A DNA stretch of 53,214 nt. Origin: an uncultured bacterium (GTDB lineage: Bacteria > Armatimonadota > HRBIN16). A program made the position numbers and the translations under genes. The notes beneath the pieces are model-generated. The model saw only the letters and a program-made list of their open reading frames with translations, had not been told where the DNA came from and ran no database searches. The stretch is from NCBI GenBank assembly GCA_938027655.1, contig CALJAP010000003.1:1-53214 (forward strand), given 5' to 3'. Positions within the stretch are counted from its first letter, which is position 1. Each line of letters begins with the position of its first letter. Positions 42,323 to 50,006 of this stretch are shown here, in pieces.

Positions 42323-44578
42323 TTGGCGTTAAGCAGCAGGCGTATCAGGCTAATCATTCGTGGGGCAGTGCAGGGTGTCGGCTTCCGACCGTTTGTCTAC
42401 CGCCTGGCGAGCGAGCTCGGCTTGACGGGCTGGGTGCTGAACTCCGCGCAGGGGGTGTTCATCGAAGTGGAGGGTGCAGCGGAAACCCTTCAGCAGTTCG
42501 TCCAGCGGGTCGAGACGGACAAACCGCCTCGCGCCTTCATCCAGAGTCTGGAACAGACCGTTTTAGACCCTGTGGGCTACACCGCCTTCGAAATCCGCCA
42601 CAGCGAGGAGAGCGGCGAGAAGAGCGTGCTCATCCTGCCCGACATCGCCACCTGCCCCGACTGCCTGCGCGAGGTGTTTGACCCCGCCGACCGCCGATAC
42701 CTCTACCCCTTCACCAACTGCACCAACTGCGGACCGCGCTACAGCATCATCGAGTCGCTGCCCTACGACCGCCCAAACACCACCATGAAGGCGTTTGCCA
42801 TGTGCCCGAAATGCCGCGAGGAGTACGAGAACCCGTTAGACCGCCGCTTCCACGCCCAGCCCAACGCCTGCCCCGAATGCGGACCGCATCTGGAGCTGTG
42901 GGATGGGGAAGGCGTCTGCCTGGCGAAGCACCACGACGCGCTATTTCGTGCAGCAGAGGCGATTCGCGAGGGGCATATCGTGGCGGTGAAGGGACTGGGC
43001 GGTTTCCATCTCGTGGTGGATGCCTGCCATGACGCCGCCGTCCGTCGTCTGCGCGAGCGCAAGCGGCGCGAGGAGAAGCCCTTCGCGCTGATGTACCCCT
43101 CGCTGCAGATGGTAAAAGCGCATTGTGTGGTGGATGAGGCGGAGGAGCGCGTGCTGCGCTCGCCCGAATCGCCCATTGTGCTGCTACGCAGGAAGGAGGC
43201 GGACTCGGTTGCCCCATCCGTCGCCCCAAATAACCCCTACCTGGGCGTGATGTTACCGTACACTCCCCTGCACCACCTGCTGCTGCGCGAGCTGGGCTTC
43301 CCTATCGTCGCCACGAGCGGCAACCTGTCGGATGAGCCCATCTGCACGGACGAACACGAAGCGCTGCATCGCCTTGCCGGCATCGCCGACCTGTTTCTGG
43401 TGCACAACCGCCCTATCGCGCGCCATGTGGACGATTCGGTGGTGCGAGTGCTGCTGGGGCGCGAGCTCGTGCTTCGGCGGGCGCGCGGTTACGCCCCCCT
43501 GCCCGTGCTGGTGAAAGAGCCTCTTCCGCCTCTGCTGGCAGTGGGAGCGCACCTGAAGAACACCATCGCCCTGAGCGTGGGCAGGCAGGTATTCCTCAGC
43601 CAGCATATCGGTGACCTGGAGACACCGCAAGCGTTGCAGGCGTTCCGTCACGTGATAGCGGACGTTAAGGAGCTGTGGGGTCATCAACCGCAGGCGGTGG
43701 CGTGCGACATGCATCCCGATTACCTCTCCACGCAAGCGGCGCACGGGATGGGCTTGCCGGTGCGCCCGGTGCAGCATCACGTAGCGCACATCCTGTCGTG
43801 CATGGCGGAGAACGAGGTGGAGCCTCCCCTGTTGGGCGTCTCGTGGGACGGCACGGGCTACGGCACAGACGGCACGATATGGGGTGGCGAGTTCCTCATC
43901 ATCCGCGAGCAGGGCTGGGAGCGGTTCGCCCACTTGCGTCCCTTCCGCCTGCCCGGGGGCGACCGTGCCATCAAGGAGCCGCGTCGTTGCGCGCTGGGCG
44001 TGCTGTACGAGATGCTCGGTGACGATGCCTTTGAGCTGCTAGAACAGGTGTTCACCGAGGGTGAGCGCCGCCTGCTGCGGCAATCGCTTCGGCAAGGGGT
44101 CAACGCGCCTATCACCACCAGCGCGGGCAGGCTTTTCGACGCGGTGGCTTCACTGACAGGTCTGCGACAGGTGGTGAACTTCGAGGGGCAGGCGGCGATG
44201 GAACTGGAGTTCCTCACGCACGATGTACATACCGACGAGACCTACCCTTTCTCCCTCTGTGAGGGGACACCACCCCATATGCTGGACTGGTCGCCAACCA
44301 TACAGGCGGTGCTACAAGACATACAGGAGGGAGTATCTCCCTCTCTCATTGCCGCGCGCTTTCACAACACGCTGGTGGAGATGATGGTGGTTGTGGCGCG
44401 GGCGGCGGGCATCGACCGGGTGGCTCTGAGCGGCGGCTGTTTCCAAAACGCCTACCTGACTGGGCGAGCGGTGCGTCGGCTGGGCGAAGAGGGTTTTCGC
44501 CCCTACTGGCATCAGCGCGTGCCCCCCAACGACGGTGGAATTGCGCTGGGGCAGATGGTGGGTGCGGCGAGAGGTTGA
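42323..44578 (+). CDS. hypF: Carbamoyltransferase HypF
   Basis: The 751-residue protein makes the cyanide ligand precursor (carbamoyl transfer to HypE) for the Fe(CN)2CO centre of [NiFe] hydrogenases. All domains are present: acylphosphatase (IIRGAVQGVGFRPFVYRLA, 10-90), two zinc fingers (CPDC...CTNC and CPKC...CPEC, about 110-190), the YrdC-like domain (about 205-380, KGLGGFHLVVDA), and the Kae1-like carbamoyltransferase domain (VQHHVAHILSCMAEN, about 480, and SGGCFQNAYLTGR near the end). The start is TTG 42323 with GAGGGG nine bases upstream. No other hyp or hydrogenase genes are in the window, so the system must be elsewhere if functional. Confidence 0.95.
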   Translation: MALSSRRIRLIIRGAVQGVGFRPFVYRLASELGLTGWVLNSAQGVFIEVEGAAETLQQFVQRVETDKPPRAFIQSLEQTVLDPVGYTAFEIRHSEESGEKSVLILPDIATCPDCLREVFDPADRRYLYPFTNCTNCGPRYSIIESLPYDRPNTTMKAFAMCPKCREEYENPLDRRFHAQPNACPECGPHLELWDGEGVCLAKHHDALFRAAEAIREGHIVAVKGLGGFHLVVDACHDAAVRRLRERKRREEKPFALMYPSLQMVKAHCVVDEAEERVLRSPESPIVLLRRKEADSVAPSVAPNNPYLGVMLPYTPLHHLLLRELGFPIVATSGNLSDEPICTDEHEALHRLAGIADLFLVHNRPIARHVDDSVVRVLLGRELVLRRARGYAPLPVLVKEPLPPLLAVGAHLKNTIALSVGRQVFLSQHIGDLETPQALQAFRHVIADVKELWGHQPQAVACDMHPDYLSTQAAHGMGLPVRPVQHHVAHILSCMAENEVEPPLLGVSWDGTGYGTDGTIWGGEFLIIREQGWERFAHLRPFRLPGGDRAIKEPRRCALGVLYEMLGDDAFELLEQVFTEGERRLLRQSLRQGVNAPITTSAGRLFDAVASLTGLRQVVNFEGQAAMELEFLTHDVHTDETYPFSLCEGTPPHMLDWSPTIQAVLQDIQEGVSPSLIAARFHNTLVEMMVVVARAAGIDRVALSGGCFQNAYLTGRAVRRLGEEGFRPYWHQRVPPNDGGIALGQMVGAARG

Positions 44579-44604
44579 CTCCCCGTCCCGAATCGTGGTA
44601 AAAT
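44575..44604 (+). promoter_or_regulatory. Promoter of the G5/3D-domain gene
   Basis: TTGACT (44575-44580, overlapping the hypF stop) and TAAAAT (44599-44604) with an 18-base spacer. The start near 44611 leaves a leader of about 104 bases. Confidence 0.65.
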
Positions 44605-44610
44605 GCACGA

Positions 44611-44714
44611 GCGTTACAACGCCCGCAAAAGGACGGGCGGTACATTGACAACCTGCGTCCCGACGGCACCGAAAAAGCCCCAACCCATTGGGGTGCCCGA
44701 AAGGAGGTACCGAC
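44611..44714 (+). promoter_or_regulatory. Structured leader of the G5/3D-domain gene
   Basis: Hairpins CGCCCG/CGGGCG (44620-44625 with 44634-44639) and CCCCAA/TTGGGG (44678-44683 with 44688-44693) are clear. GGCACC/GGTGCC (44665-44670 with 44692-44697) competes with the second, and CGGTAC (44638-44643) can pair with GTACCG (44707-44712), which touches the AAGGAGG ribosome site. Translational control is possible. Confidence 0.4.
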
Positions 44715-45527
44715 GTGCACTTGCGTCATGCGCACGGCAGAACGCTCCTCGCGTCTCTGCTGATAGCTGCAACCCTGTGTGCGTTCGTGACCGCAGACGC
44801 AGGGCGCCGATACACGGTGTCCTTGCGTGAAGGTGGCACGGTGCGTACATTGGACACACAAGCCGCAACCGTCGCAGAACTCTTGCGCGAAGCGGAGATA
44901 CGCCTGGAGAAGTTGGACCGCGTCCAACCGCCTCCGGCAACGCCTCTGAGCGACCACATGGAAGTGGTGGTCACCCGGGTGCGCCAGCAAGTGGTTACCG
45001 AAGAGCAGACGATTCCTGCACCCGTCAAGCGCTTCGCCGACCCCGACCTGCGGGCAGGGGTGAAGCGTGTGGTACAGGAAGGGCAGGACGGCAAAAAGCG
45101 CGTCCAGTGGCTCATCACTTCCGAGGACGGTCAAGAGGTGTCCCGAAAGGTGTTAGCGTCCACAGTAATCTCGCAACCCAGACCGCGCATCGAGCGGTAC
45201 GGGGCGGGCGGCTCGCTGCCCGCGCGAGGTTTCTTCAGCGGACGGCGTGTGCTTACCATGATCGCTACGGGCTACGCACCTTATGCCTGTGGCGGCAGCC
45301 GGACGGGACGCACCGCAACGGGGATTAAGGCGGGCTACGGAACCGTTGCCGTAGACCCTCGCTACATCCCGCTTGGCACGCGCCTGTATATCGAAGGATA
45401 TGGCTATGCGATTGCAGCCGATACCGGCAGAGCCATTCAAGGCAATCGCATCGACCTTGGGCACGACACGTATCACCAAGCGAAGCGAGTTGGCGTGCGC
45501 AAGGTCAAAGTGTATATACTGGACTAA
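44715..45527 (+). CDS. Exported G5/3D-domain cell-wall protein (YabE-like)
   Basis: From GTG 44715 (AAGGAGG seven bases upstream) the protein has 270 residues: a signal peptide (about 1-29), a DUF348-like domain (YTVSLREGGTVRTLDTQAAT, about 33-70), a G5 domain (about 90-160, VVTEEQTIPAPV and VVQEGQDGKKRV) and a C-terminal 3D domain (about 183-268) with its three aspartates Asp214 (VAVDPRYIPLG), Asp236 (AADTGRAI) and Asp247 (RIDLGH). 3D domains are lytic-transglycosylase-like folds in Rpf/YabE wall-remodelling proteins. ksgA follows as in Bacillus, where yabE-rnmV-ksgA is conserved; rnmV is missing here. Confidence 0.9.
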   Translation: MHLRHAHGRTLLASLLIAATLCAFVTADAGRRYTVSLREGGTVRTLDTQAATVAELLREAEIRLEKLDRVQPPPATPLSDHMEVVVTRVRQQVVTEEQTIPAPVKRFADPDLRAGVKRVVQEGQDGKKRVQWLITSEDGQEVSRKVLASTVISQPRPRIERYGAGGSLPARGFFSGRRVLTMIATGYAPYACGGSRTGRTATGIKAGYGTVAVDPRYIPLGTRLYIEGYGYAIAADTGRAIQGNRIDLGHDTYHQAKRVGVRKVKVYILD

Positions 45528-45539
45528 CACCTGAACGTG

Positions 45540-45565
45540 GGCGGAGCCGTTGTGCTCCGCCTTTT
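45540..45565 (+). terminator. Terminator between the 3D gene and ksgA
   Basis: GGCGGAGC-CGTTGT-GCTCCGCC followed by TTTT. It sits 13 bases after the stop and 28 bases before the ksgA start, so ksgA depends on read-through or an unseen promoter. Confidence 0.8.
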
Positions 45566-45593
45566 CCATTCCCCTACTCGTGGAGGGCGCCAC

Positions 45594-46463
45594 GTGAAGC
45601 TCACTTCGCCGTCGCAGATATGTTTGCTACTCCTGCGGTTCGGGCTGGTTCCCGACCGCAGCAAGGGACAACATTTTCTCGGTGACCACAACATTTTAGA
45701 AAAAATCCTGCAAGCTGCCGACCTCTCTCCCGACGAGGGCGCCATGGAAATCGGCAGCGGTATCGGCACGCTCACCCGCGCGCTGGCGGAACGCGCGAAG
45801 CAGGTGCTCACCTTCGAGGTGGACGCCAAACTGATTCCCGTTATCCAGCACAATCTGCAAGGTTTTCAGAACGTGCGCCTGATACACGGCGACTTCCTGC
45901 GCCAGAACCTGCCCGAGCTGATACGCGACACATTCGGCGACAGCCCCTTCAAGGTGGTGGCGAACATCCCCTACAGCATCACCAGCCCGATTCTGGACAG
46001 GCTCTTCGGTGCTGCCAGCGGCTGGACGAGAGCCGTGTTGATGATGCAACGCGAGGTCGCCGAACGCCTGATCGCCCAGCCGGGCACACCGGAATACAGC
46101 GCCATCAGCGTCTTCGCCCAGTATCATTCCAGAGTGGAAATCGTACAGAGGGTGTCACGCACCGTGTTCTACCCTCCGCCAGAGGTAGACAGCGCGATGG
46201 TGCGATTCACTCCCCTGCCCAAACCGCTTCTCCACGACGAGGAAAAAAAGCTCTTTCGCGTGGTGCGTGCCGCCTTCGGGCAGAGGCGCAAGACCCTTCT
46301 CAATGCCCTCAGTGGCGGACTGGGGTTGCCGCGTGAGCGGGTGGAGAGCGCATTGCGAGAAACGAACATAAACCCTCAGCGGCGCGGAGAGACGCTTTCA
46401 CTGGAAGAGTTCATTGCGCTGTCGGGAGCATTGCTGACTACCCCCACGACTACAGAAGGATAG
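45594..46463 (+). CDS. ksgA: 16S rRNA dimethyladenosine transferase
   Basis: The 289-residue methyltransferase dimethylates two adjacent adenines in helix 45 of 16S rRNA during 30S maturation. SAM-binding motifs are GQHFLGDHNILEKI (about 27), MEIGSGIGTLTRALAE (about 50) and FEVDAKLI (about 73); the catalytic motif is NIPYSITSPI (about 123, NIPY for the usual NLPY); the C-terminal helical domain has FGQRRKTLLNAL. I choose GTG 45594, six bases after GGAGGG; an extension to 45537 would run through the terminator hairpin. Confidence 0.95.
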   Translation: MKLTSPSQICLLLLRFGLVPDRSKGQHFLGDHNILEKILQAADLSPDEGAMEIGSGIGTLTRALAERAKQVLTFEVDAKLIPVIQHNLQGFQNVRLIHGDFLRQNLPELIRDTFGDSPFKVVANIPYSITSPILDRLFGAASGWTRAVLMMQREVAERLIAQPGTPEYSAISVFAQYHSRVEIVQRVSRTVFYPPPEVDSAMVRFTPLPKPLLHDEEKKLFRVVRAAFGQRRKTLLNALSGGLGLPRERVESALRETNINPQRRGETLSLEEFIALSGALLTTPTTTEG

Positions 46464-46528
46464 CCCATCTCCGGTAACGAACAAGATTCTGTGTGACATG
46501 CGACGATCTCTAACACGGAGGATTTGGG

Positions 46529-47584
46529 ATGAGCGATTTGCACCTGCTTAACCTCGGTCTGGGCAGCCTTCCATTGCTGTCCAGCGCCGAAACGCGCTCT
46601 ATCTCCGCTGAAAACCCAACGGGCGAGCGTGGGGGCGGCGCCAAAGCGGAACCTGACGAGCGCAACGCCGCCTCGATGCTGGGCAAAGGCTGGAAAGTGC
46701 GCCCCTGCATTACACTGGAACCCGGAACCACCACTACGCTGGCGGATATTCAGGGTGCGGGCATCATCCAGCACATCTGGATTACCGTCGACGTGAAAGC
46801 GTATCGCGACACGATACTGCGCATGTACTGGGATGACGAAAGCACGCCATCGGTGGAAGTGCCTTTGGGGGACTTCTTCTGCAACGGACACGGGTTGCGC
46901 TACAACGTGGTCTCTATCCCTGTTGCTGTCAACCCATCGGGCGGTTTCAACTGCTACCTGCCGATGCCCTTCCGCAAGCGGGCGAGAATCACTATCGAGA
47001 ACCAGCGGTGGGAGCCGATTCACGGCTTCTTTTACCAGATTACCTACGCGCTGACCGACATTCCGGACAACGCCGCCACCCTGCACGCGCAGTGGCGACG
47101 CTCCATGACCTCGCGCGAGTACCCCGAACACGTTATCCTGGACGGCGTGAAGGGGCAGGGACACTACGTTGGCACGTTTCTGGCGTGGACACAACTCTCC
47201 AATGGATGGTGGGGTGAAGGTGAAATCAAGTTCTACCTGGACGGCGATACCGAGTATCCCACCATCTGCGGAACCGGAACGGAAGATTACTTCTGTGGGG
47301 CATGGGGCTTCGGTGAAACCTTCAACGCGCCCTTCACCGGCTATCCCCTGTGGCGACAAGAGCCCGGCGAAGTGCCCCGACACGGCTTGTATCGGTGGCA
47401 TATCTACGACCCCATCCGCTTCAAGCAGAGCCTGAAGGTGACGATTCAGGCACTGGGCTGGTGGCCCAACGGCAAGTTCCAGCCGCTTACCGACGACATC
47501 GCCTCGGTGGCGTACTGGTATCAGGCGGAGCCACACGCGCCGTTCCCCGCAATGCCCCCGATTCATGAGCGGTGGTCGAGGTAG
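46529..47584 (+). CDS. DUF2961 (GH172-like) protein
   Basis: The 351-residue protein has the DUF2961 pattern: GAGIIQHIWITVD (about 76), ILRMYWDDESTPSVEVPLGDFF (about 95), the aromatic PMPFRKRARITIEN, and GTGTEDYFCGAWGFGE (about 250). Characterised relatives (GH172) are furanosidases acting on alpha-D-fructofuranose or D-arabinofuranose. There is no signal peptide, so it may act in the cytoplasm. GGAGG precedes the ATG. No sugar transporter or regulator is adjacent, so the substrate is open. Confidence 0.85.
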   Translation: MSDLHLLNLGLGSLPLLSSAETRSISAENPTGERGGGAKAEPDERNAASMLGKGWKVRPCITLEPGTTTTLADIQGAGIIQHIWITVDVKAYRDTILRMYWDDESTPSVEVPLGDFFCNGHGLRYNVVSIPVAVNPSGGFNCYLPMPFRKRARITIENQRWEPIHGFFYQITYALTDIPDNAATLHAQWRRSMTSREYPEHVILDGVKGQGHYVGTFLAWTQLSNGWWGEGEIKFYLDGDTEYPTICGTGTEDYFCGAWGFGETFNAPFTGYPLWRQEPGEVPRHGLYRWHIYDPIRFKQSLKVTIQALGWWPNGKFQPLTDDIASVAYWYQAEPHAPFPAMPPIHERWSR

Positions 47585-47902
47585 ACGGTTATCCCCTGCC
47601 CCCTTCTCCTTGCAGGAGAAGGGGGCGCAGCTGCTTTAATCAGTAAGGTTTACCATCTGCCTGCAATAATAGAGGGCACTGACTACACGGATACTCTGCA
47701 ACGCCTGCGACGCGCCACCGTCGTTGTCCCTGCAAAACCTTCATCCACCACTTTCCGCTAATAGTTCACCATACCTGATTATTCAGATGCAGACATGGCG
47801 GTTGTACGTTTCCACCATGCTGAACCCCACGCTTGAAATCAGGGGCTATGTCTATGCCATTGTAAGCGGGGATAAACCACCATTGCCCCCCTAATCTCCC
47901 TC
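47585..47902. other. Intergenic region with a 13-bp hairpin
   Basis: A perfect hairpin GCCCCCTTCTCCT-TGC-AGGAGAAGGGGGC (47598-47626) follows the DUF2961 gene and may terminate it, though no T run follows. Near 47769, TTCACCATACCTGATTATT resembles part of the tandem repeat unit at the end of the window (near 52976). The rest of the 318 bases shows no gene. Confidence 0.6.
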
Positions 47903-49036
47903 CTACCCATACAGTAAATACCGCGCCCTCCTCCTGCGGAACGCCGACGCCTGACGCTGCATCATCGCCCACACCTCATCTGGGTCGGCGCCCTGCACAA
48001 TCATCTCGTACGCTTTGCCGTCGGTCAGCAGCGTCATGAGCCTCTCATGCTCCCACTCGCGCGGGTGCAGCCGACGCAGGGCACAGGCTATCTCCACCCC
48101 CAAGCGCACAGGCTGGAACCGCTTGCGGTCTACCACTGTAAAGCGCAAGCCGTGACATACCTCACCGGCAAACTTGCTGGCGTTCGGTGTGAATTGCAAG
48201 GGCGTGCAGGCGAAGCCGGGCAGGTTGCGCTTCAACAGGTGCTGAGCCAGCGCATCGGCGTTTAGCCAGGGCGATCCGAACAGCTCAAAAGGCGCGTCGG
48301 TGCCCCTGCCCACCGAGACGTTGGTGAACTCCAGCATTCCCACACCCGGGTATAGCGTCGCTGCCGTGAGGCTCCGCATGTTGGGCGAGGGGTTCACCCA
48401 GCGCAAGCCCGTCTGGTCATACCACATCTCGCGCCTCCAGGCTGAACAGGGTATCACCTGCAGGTCGCATCGGGGGGCGCGTTCCGCCTGAAACAGCTTC
48501 GCCAGCTCCCCGACCGTCATGCCGTGACGCAGGGGGATGGAATGATACGCCACGAACGAACGCTTGTCGGGGTCGGTTAGGCTACCCTCTACCGCCACCC
48601 CGTTGATGGGGTTCACCCGGTCCAGCACCACCATCCGCACCCCATATTGCGCCGCCGCCTCCATTGCCAGCCCCATCGTGGAGATGTATGTGTAGAATCG
48701 GCAGCCGATGTCCTGAATATCGAACACTAGCGCGTCTACCCCACGCAACATGTCGGCAGTCGGCGCTTTATGCTCCCCGTACAGGCTGTAGACAGGCAGT
48801 CCCGTCTCGGGATGGCGGGTGTCTTTCACCGGCTCGTCCACGATGCCGGCGAACCCATGCTCAGGGCTGAACAGCGCAGCCACCTTAACGCCCGCATCCA
48901 GCAAAACACGCCAGGTGGGTTTGCCGTCGCGCGTCAAGCCGGTGTGGTTGGTAATCACCCCTGTTCGCAGCCCTCTCAGTGGCTGACACCCCTGTTGTAG
49001 CAAGACATCGATGCCGTTTTGAACCTGTGCAGACAT
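47903..49036 (-). CDS. DUF1343 protein (NamZ-like exo-N-acetylmuramidase)
   Basis: The 377-residue protein has the DUF1343 signatures VITNHTGLTRDG (about 27), LFSPEHGFAG (about 55), DALVFDIQDIGCRFYTYIST (about 100), VLDRVNPING (about 137) and NVSVGRGTDAPFELFGSPW (about 235). Characterised members (NamZ, family GH171) remove MurNAc from peptidoglycan fragments for wall recycling. NamZ is exported in known species, but no signal peptide is seen here, so it may be cytoplasmic. The LD-carboxypeptidase and 3D protein in this window act on the same polymer. Confidence 0.88.
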   Translation of the reverse strand: MSAQVQNGIDVLLQQGCQPLRGLRTGVITNHTGLTRDGKPTWRVLLDAGVKVAALFSPEHGFAGIVDEPVKDTRHPETGLPVYSLYGEHKAPTADMLRGVDALVFDIQDIGCRFYTYISTMGLAMEAAAQYGVRMVVLDRVNPINGVAVEGSLTDPDKRSFVAYHSIPLRHGMTVGELAKLFQAERAPRCDLQVIPCSAWRREMWYDQTGLRWVNPSPNMRSLTAATLYPGVGMLEFTNVSVGRGTDAPFELFGSPWLNADALAQHLLKRNLPGFACTPLQFTPNASKFAGEVCHGLRFTVVDRKRFQPVRLGVEIACALRRLHPREWEHERLMTLLTDGKAYEMIVQGADPDEVWAMMQRQASAFRRRRARYLLYG

Positions 49037-49480
49037 GAGATACCTCTCACAAAACGCTCAGTGAATGTGCGTCAAGATTTCAACGTAGCAGACACACCCA
49101 GCTCAAGCTGTTCCCCTGCAAACGAAAGTCTGGCTCCGCCAGATTACCAGCCAACGCAAGCTGGCTTCGTTTGAGAGGGGCGCGGATTCAGCCGCAGACA
49201 CAATGCACGATACGCAGCTTGCGCCAGATACATTTAGACACGCGCTACTAAACACACCGCACTTTTCTTCGCCTGAGACCTTGTAAACCCTTCTTGATAG
49301 CCATCTGACTGCTTATTCGGATTGCGCAACACCCCGAAGTCCAACCTTTTTTCGTGGGTATCCCCGCGCTGGTTAAGCCACGGATCTCCCTGTCCTGCAA
49401 CCCCTCGCTCTTCTGGCACATCACCCCAGAGGTATGCTATCATTGTTCTGGGTTCAACACCGAGCAGAAAGGAGCAAACG
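49037..49480. other. Intergenic region with a three-way-junction element
   Basis: No gene is visible in these 444 bases. At 49113-49180 an outer stem (CCCCT/AGGGG, then CAAACGAA/TTCGTTTG) encloses two hairpins, TCTGGC/GCCAGA and CCAGC/GCTGG. The rest carries only weak promoter-like sequence (TATCAT at 49438-49443) before the YjbQ gene. Confidence 0.6.
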
Positions 49481-49894
49481 ATGAAGTCCGCCACCAAATA
49501 CCTGTGGTTCAACACCGCCAAACGGCGCGAATACATCAACATCACCGACGAGGTGGAACAGTTTGTGCGCGAGAGCGGCATTCAGGAAGGCTTCGTGCTG
49601 GTGAGCGCGATGCACATTACCGCCGGGGTGTACGTCAACGACGCCGAGAGCGGGCTGATTGCCGACATCGATGAGTGGCTGGAGAAGCTCGCCCCCTTCC
49701 GTCCGGACTATCGCCACCATCGCACCGGCGAAGATAACGGCGACGCCCACCTCAAGAGCCTACTGGTGCACCATGAGGTCATCGTGCCCATTACCAACGG
49801 CAAACTAGACCTCGGTCCGTGGCAGCAGATATACTACGCCGAGTTTGACGGGCAGCGGCGAAAACGAGTAATATTAAAGGCGATAGGAGAATAA
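49481..49894 (+). CDS. YjbQ/UPF0047-family protein
   Basis: The 137-residue protein matches the YjbQ family (TIGR00149): [19 protein letters not shown] (about 20), the conserved [17 protein letters not shown] (about 43), [22 protein letters not shown] (about 80, with the histidines and glutamate of the putative metal site) and [18 protein letters not shown]. Some members have weak thiamin-phosphate synthase activity, but the true role is unsettled. AAAGGAG lies six bases before ATG 49481. Confidence 0.92.
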   Translation: MKSATKYLWFNTAKRREYINITDEVEQFVRESGIQEGFVLVSAMHITAGVYVNDAESGLIADIDEWLEKLAPFRPDYRHHRTGEDNGDAHLKSLLVHHEVIVPITNGKLDLGPWQQIYYAEFDGQRRKRVILKAIGE

Positions 49895-49897
49895 GAG

Positions 49898-49975
49898 CCA
49901 GGCTCTACCCTGGAGGGGCAGTCTGCCCCGCCGCAGGCAAGAGAGGCTTGCCTGTATCGGGTAGCCGAGGGGCTA
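49898..49975. repeat. Four consecutive hairpins before the acyl-CoA ligase gene
   Basis: CCAGG/CCTGG (49898-49913), GGGGCAG/CTGCCCC (49915-49929), CAGGCAAG/CTTGCCTG (49934-49954) and TAGCC/GGCTA (49962-49975) follow each other directly. The second stem has an unworkable one-base loop as RNA, which suggests a cruciform or mosaic repeat rather than a terminator. Confidence 0.5.
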
Positions 49976-50006
49976 TCAGCCAAACGATGGGGTGGGAGGG
50001 AAAAAG

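Noticed and set aside
44611-44714. c-di-AMP riboswitch before the 3D-domain gene
   Set aside because: This class often controls wall-lytic proteins, but the conserved words of the ydaO motif that I remember are not found in the leader.
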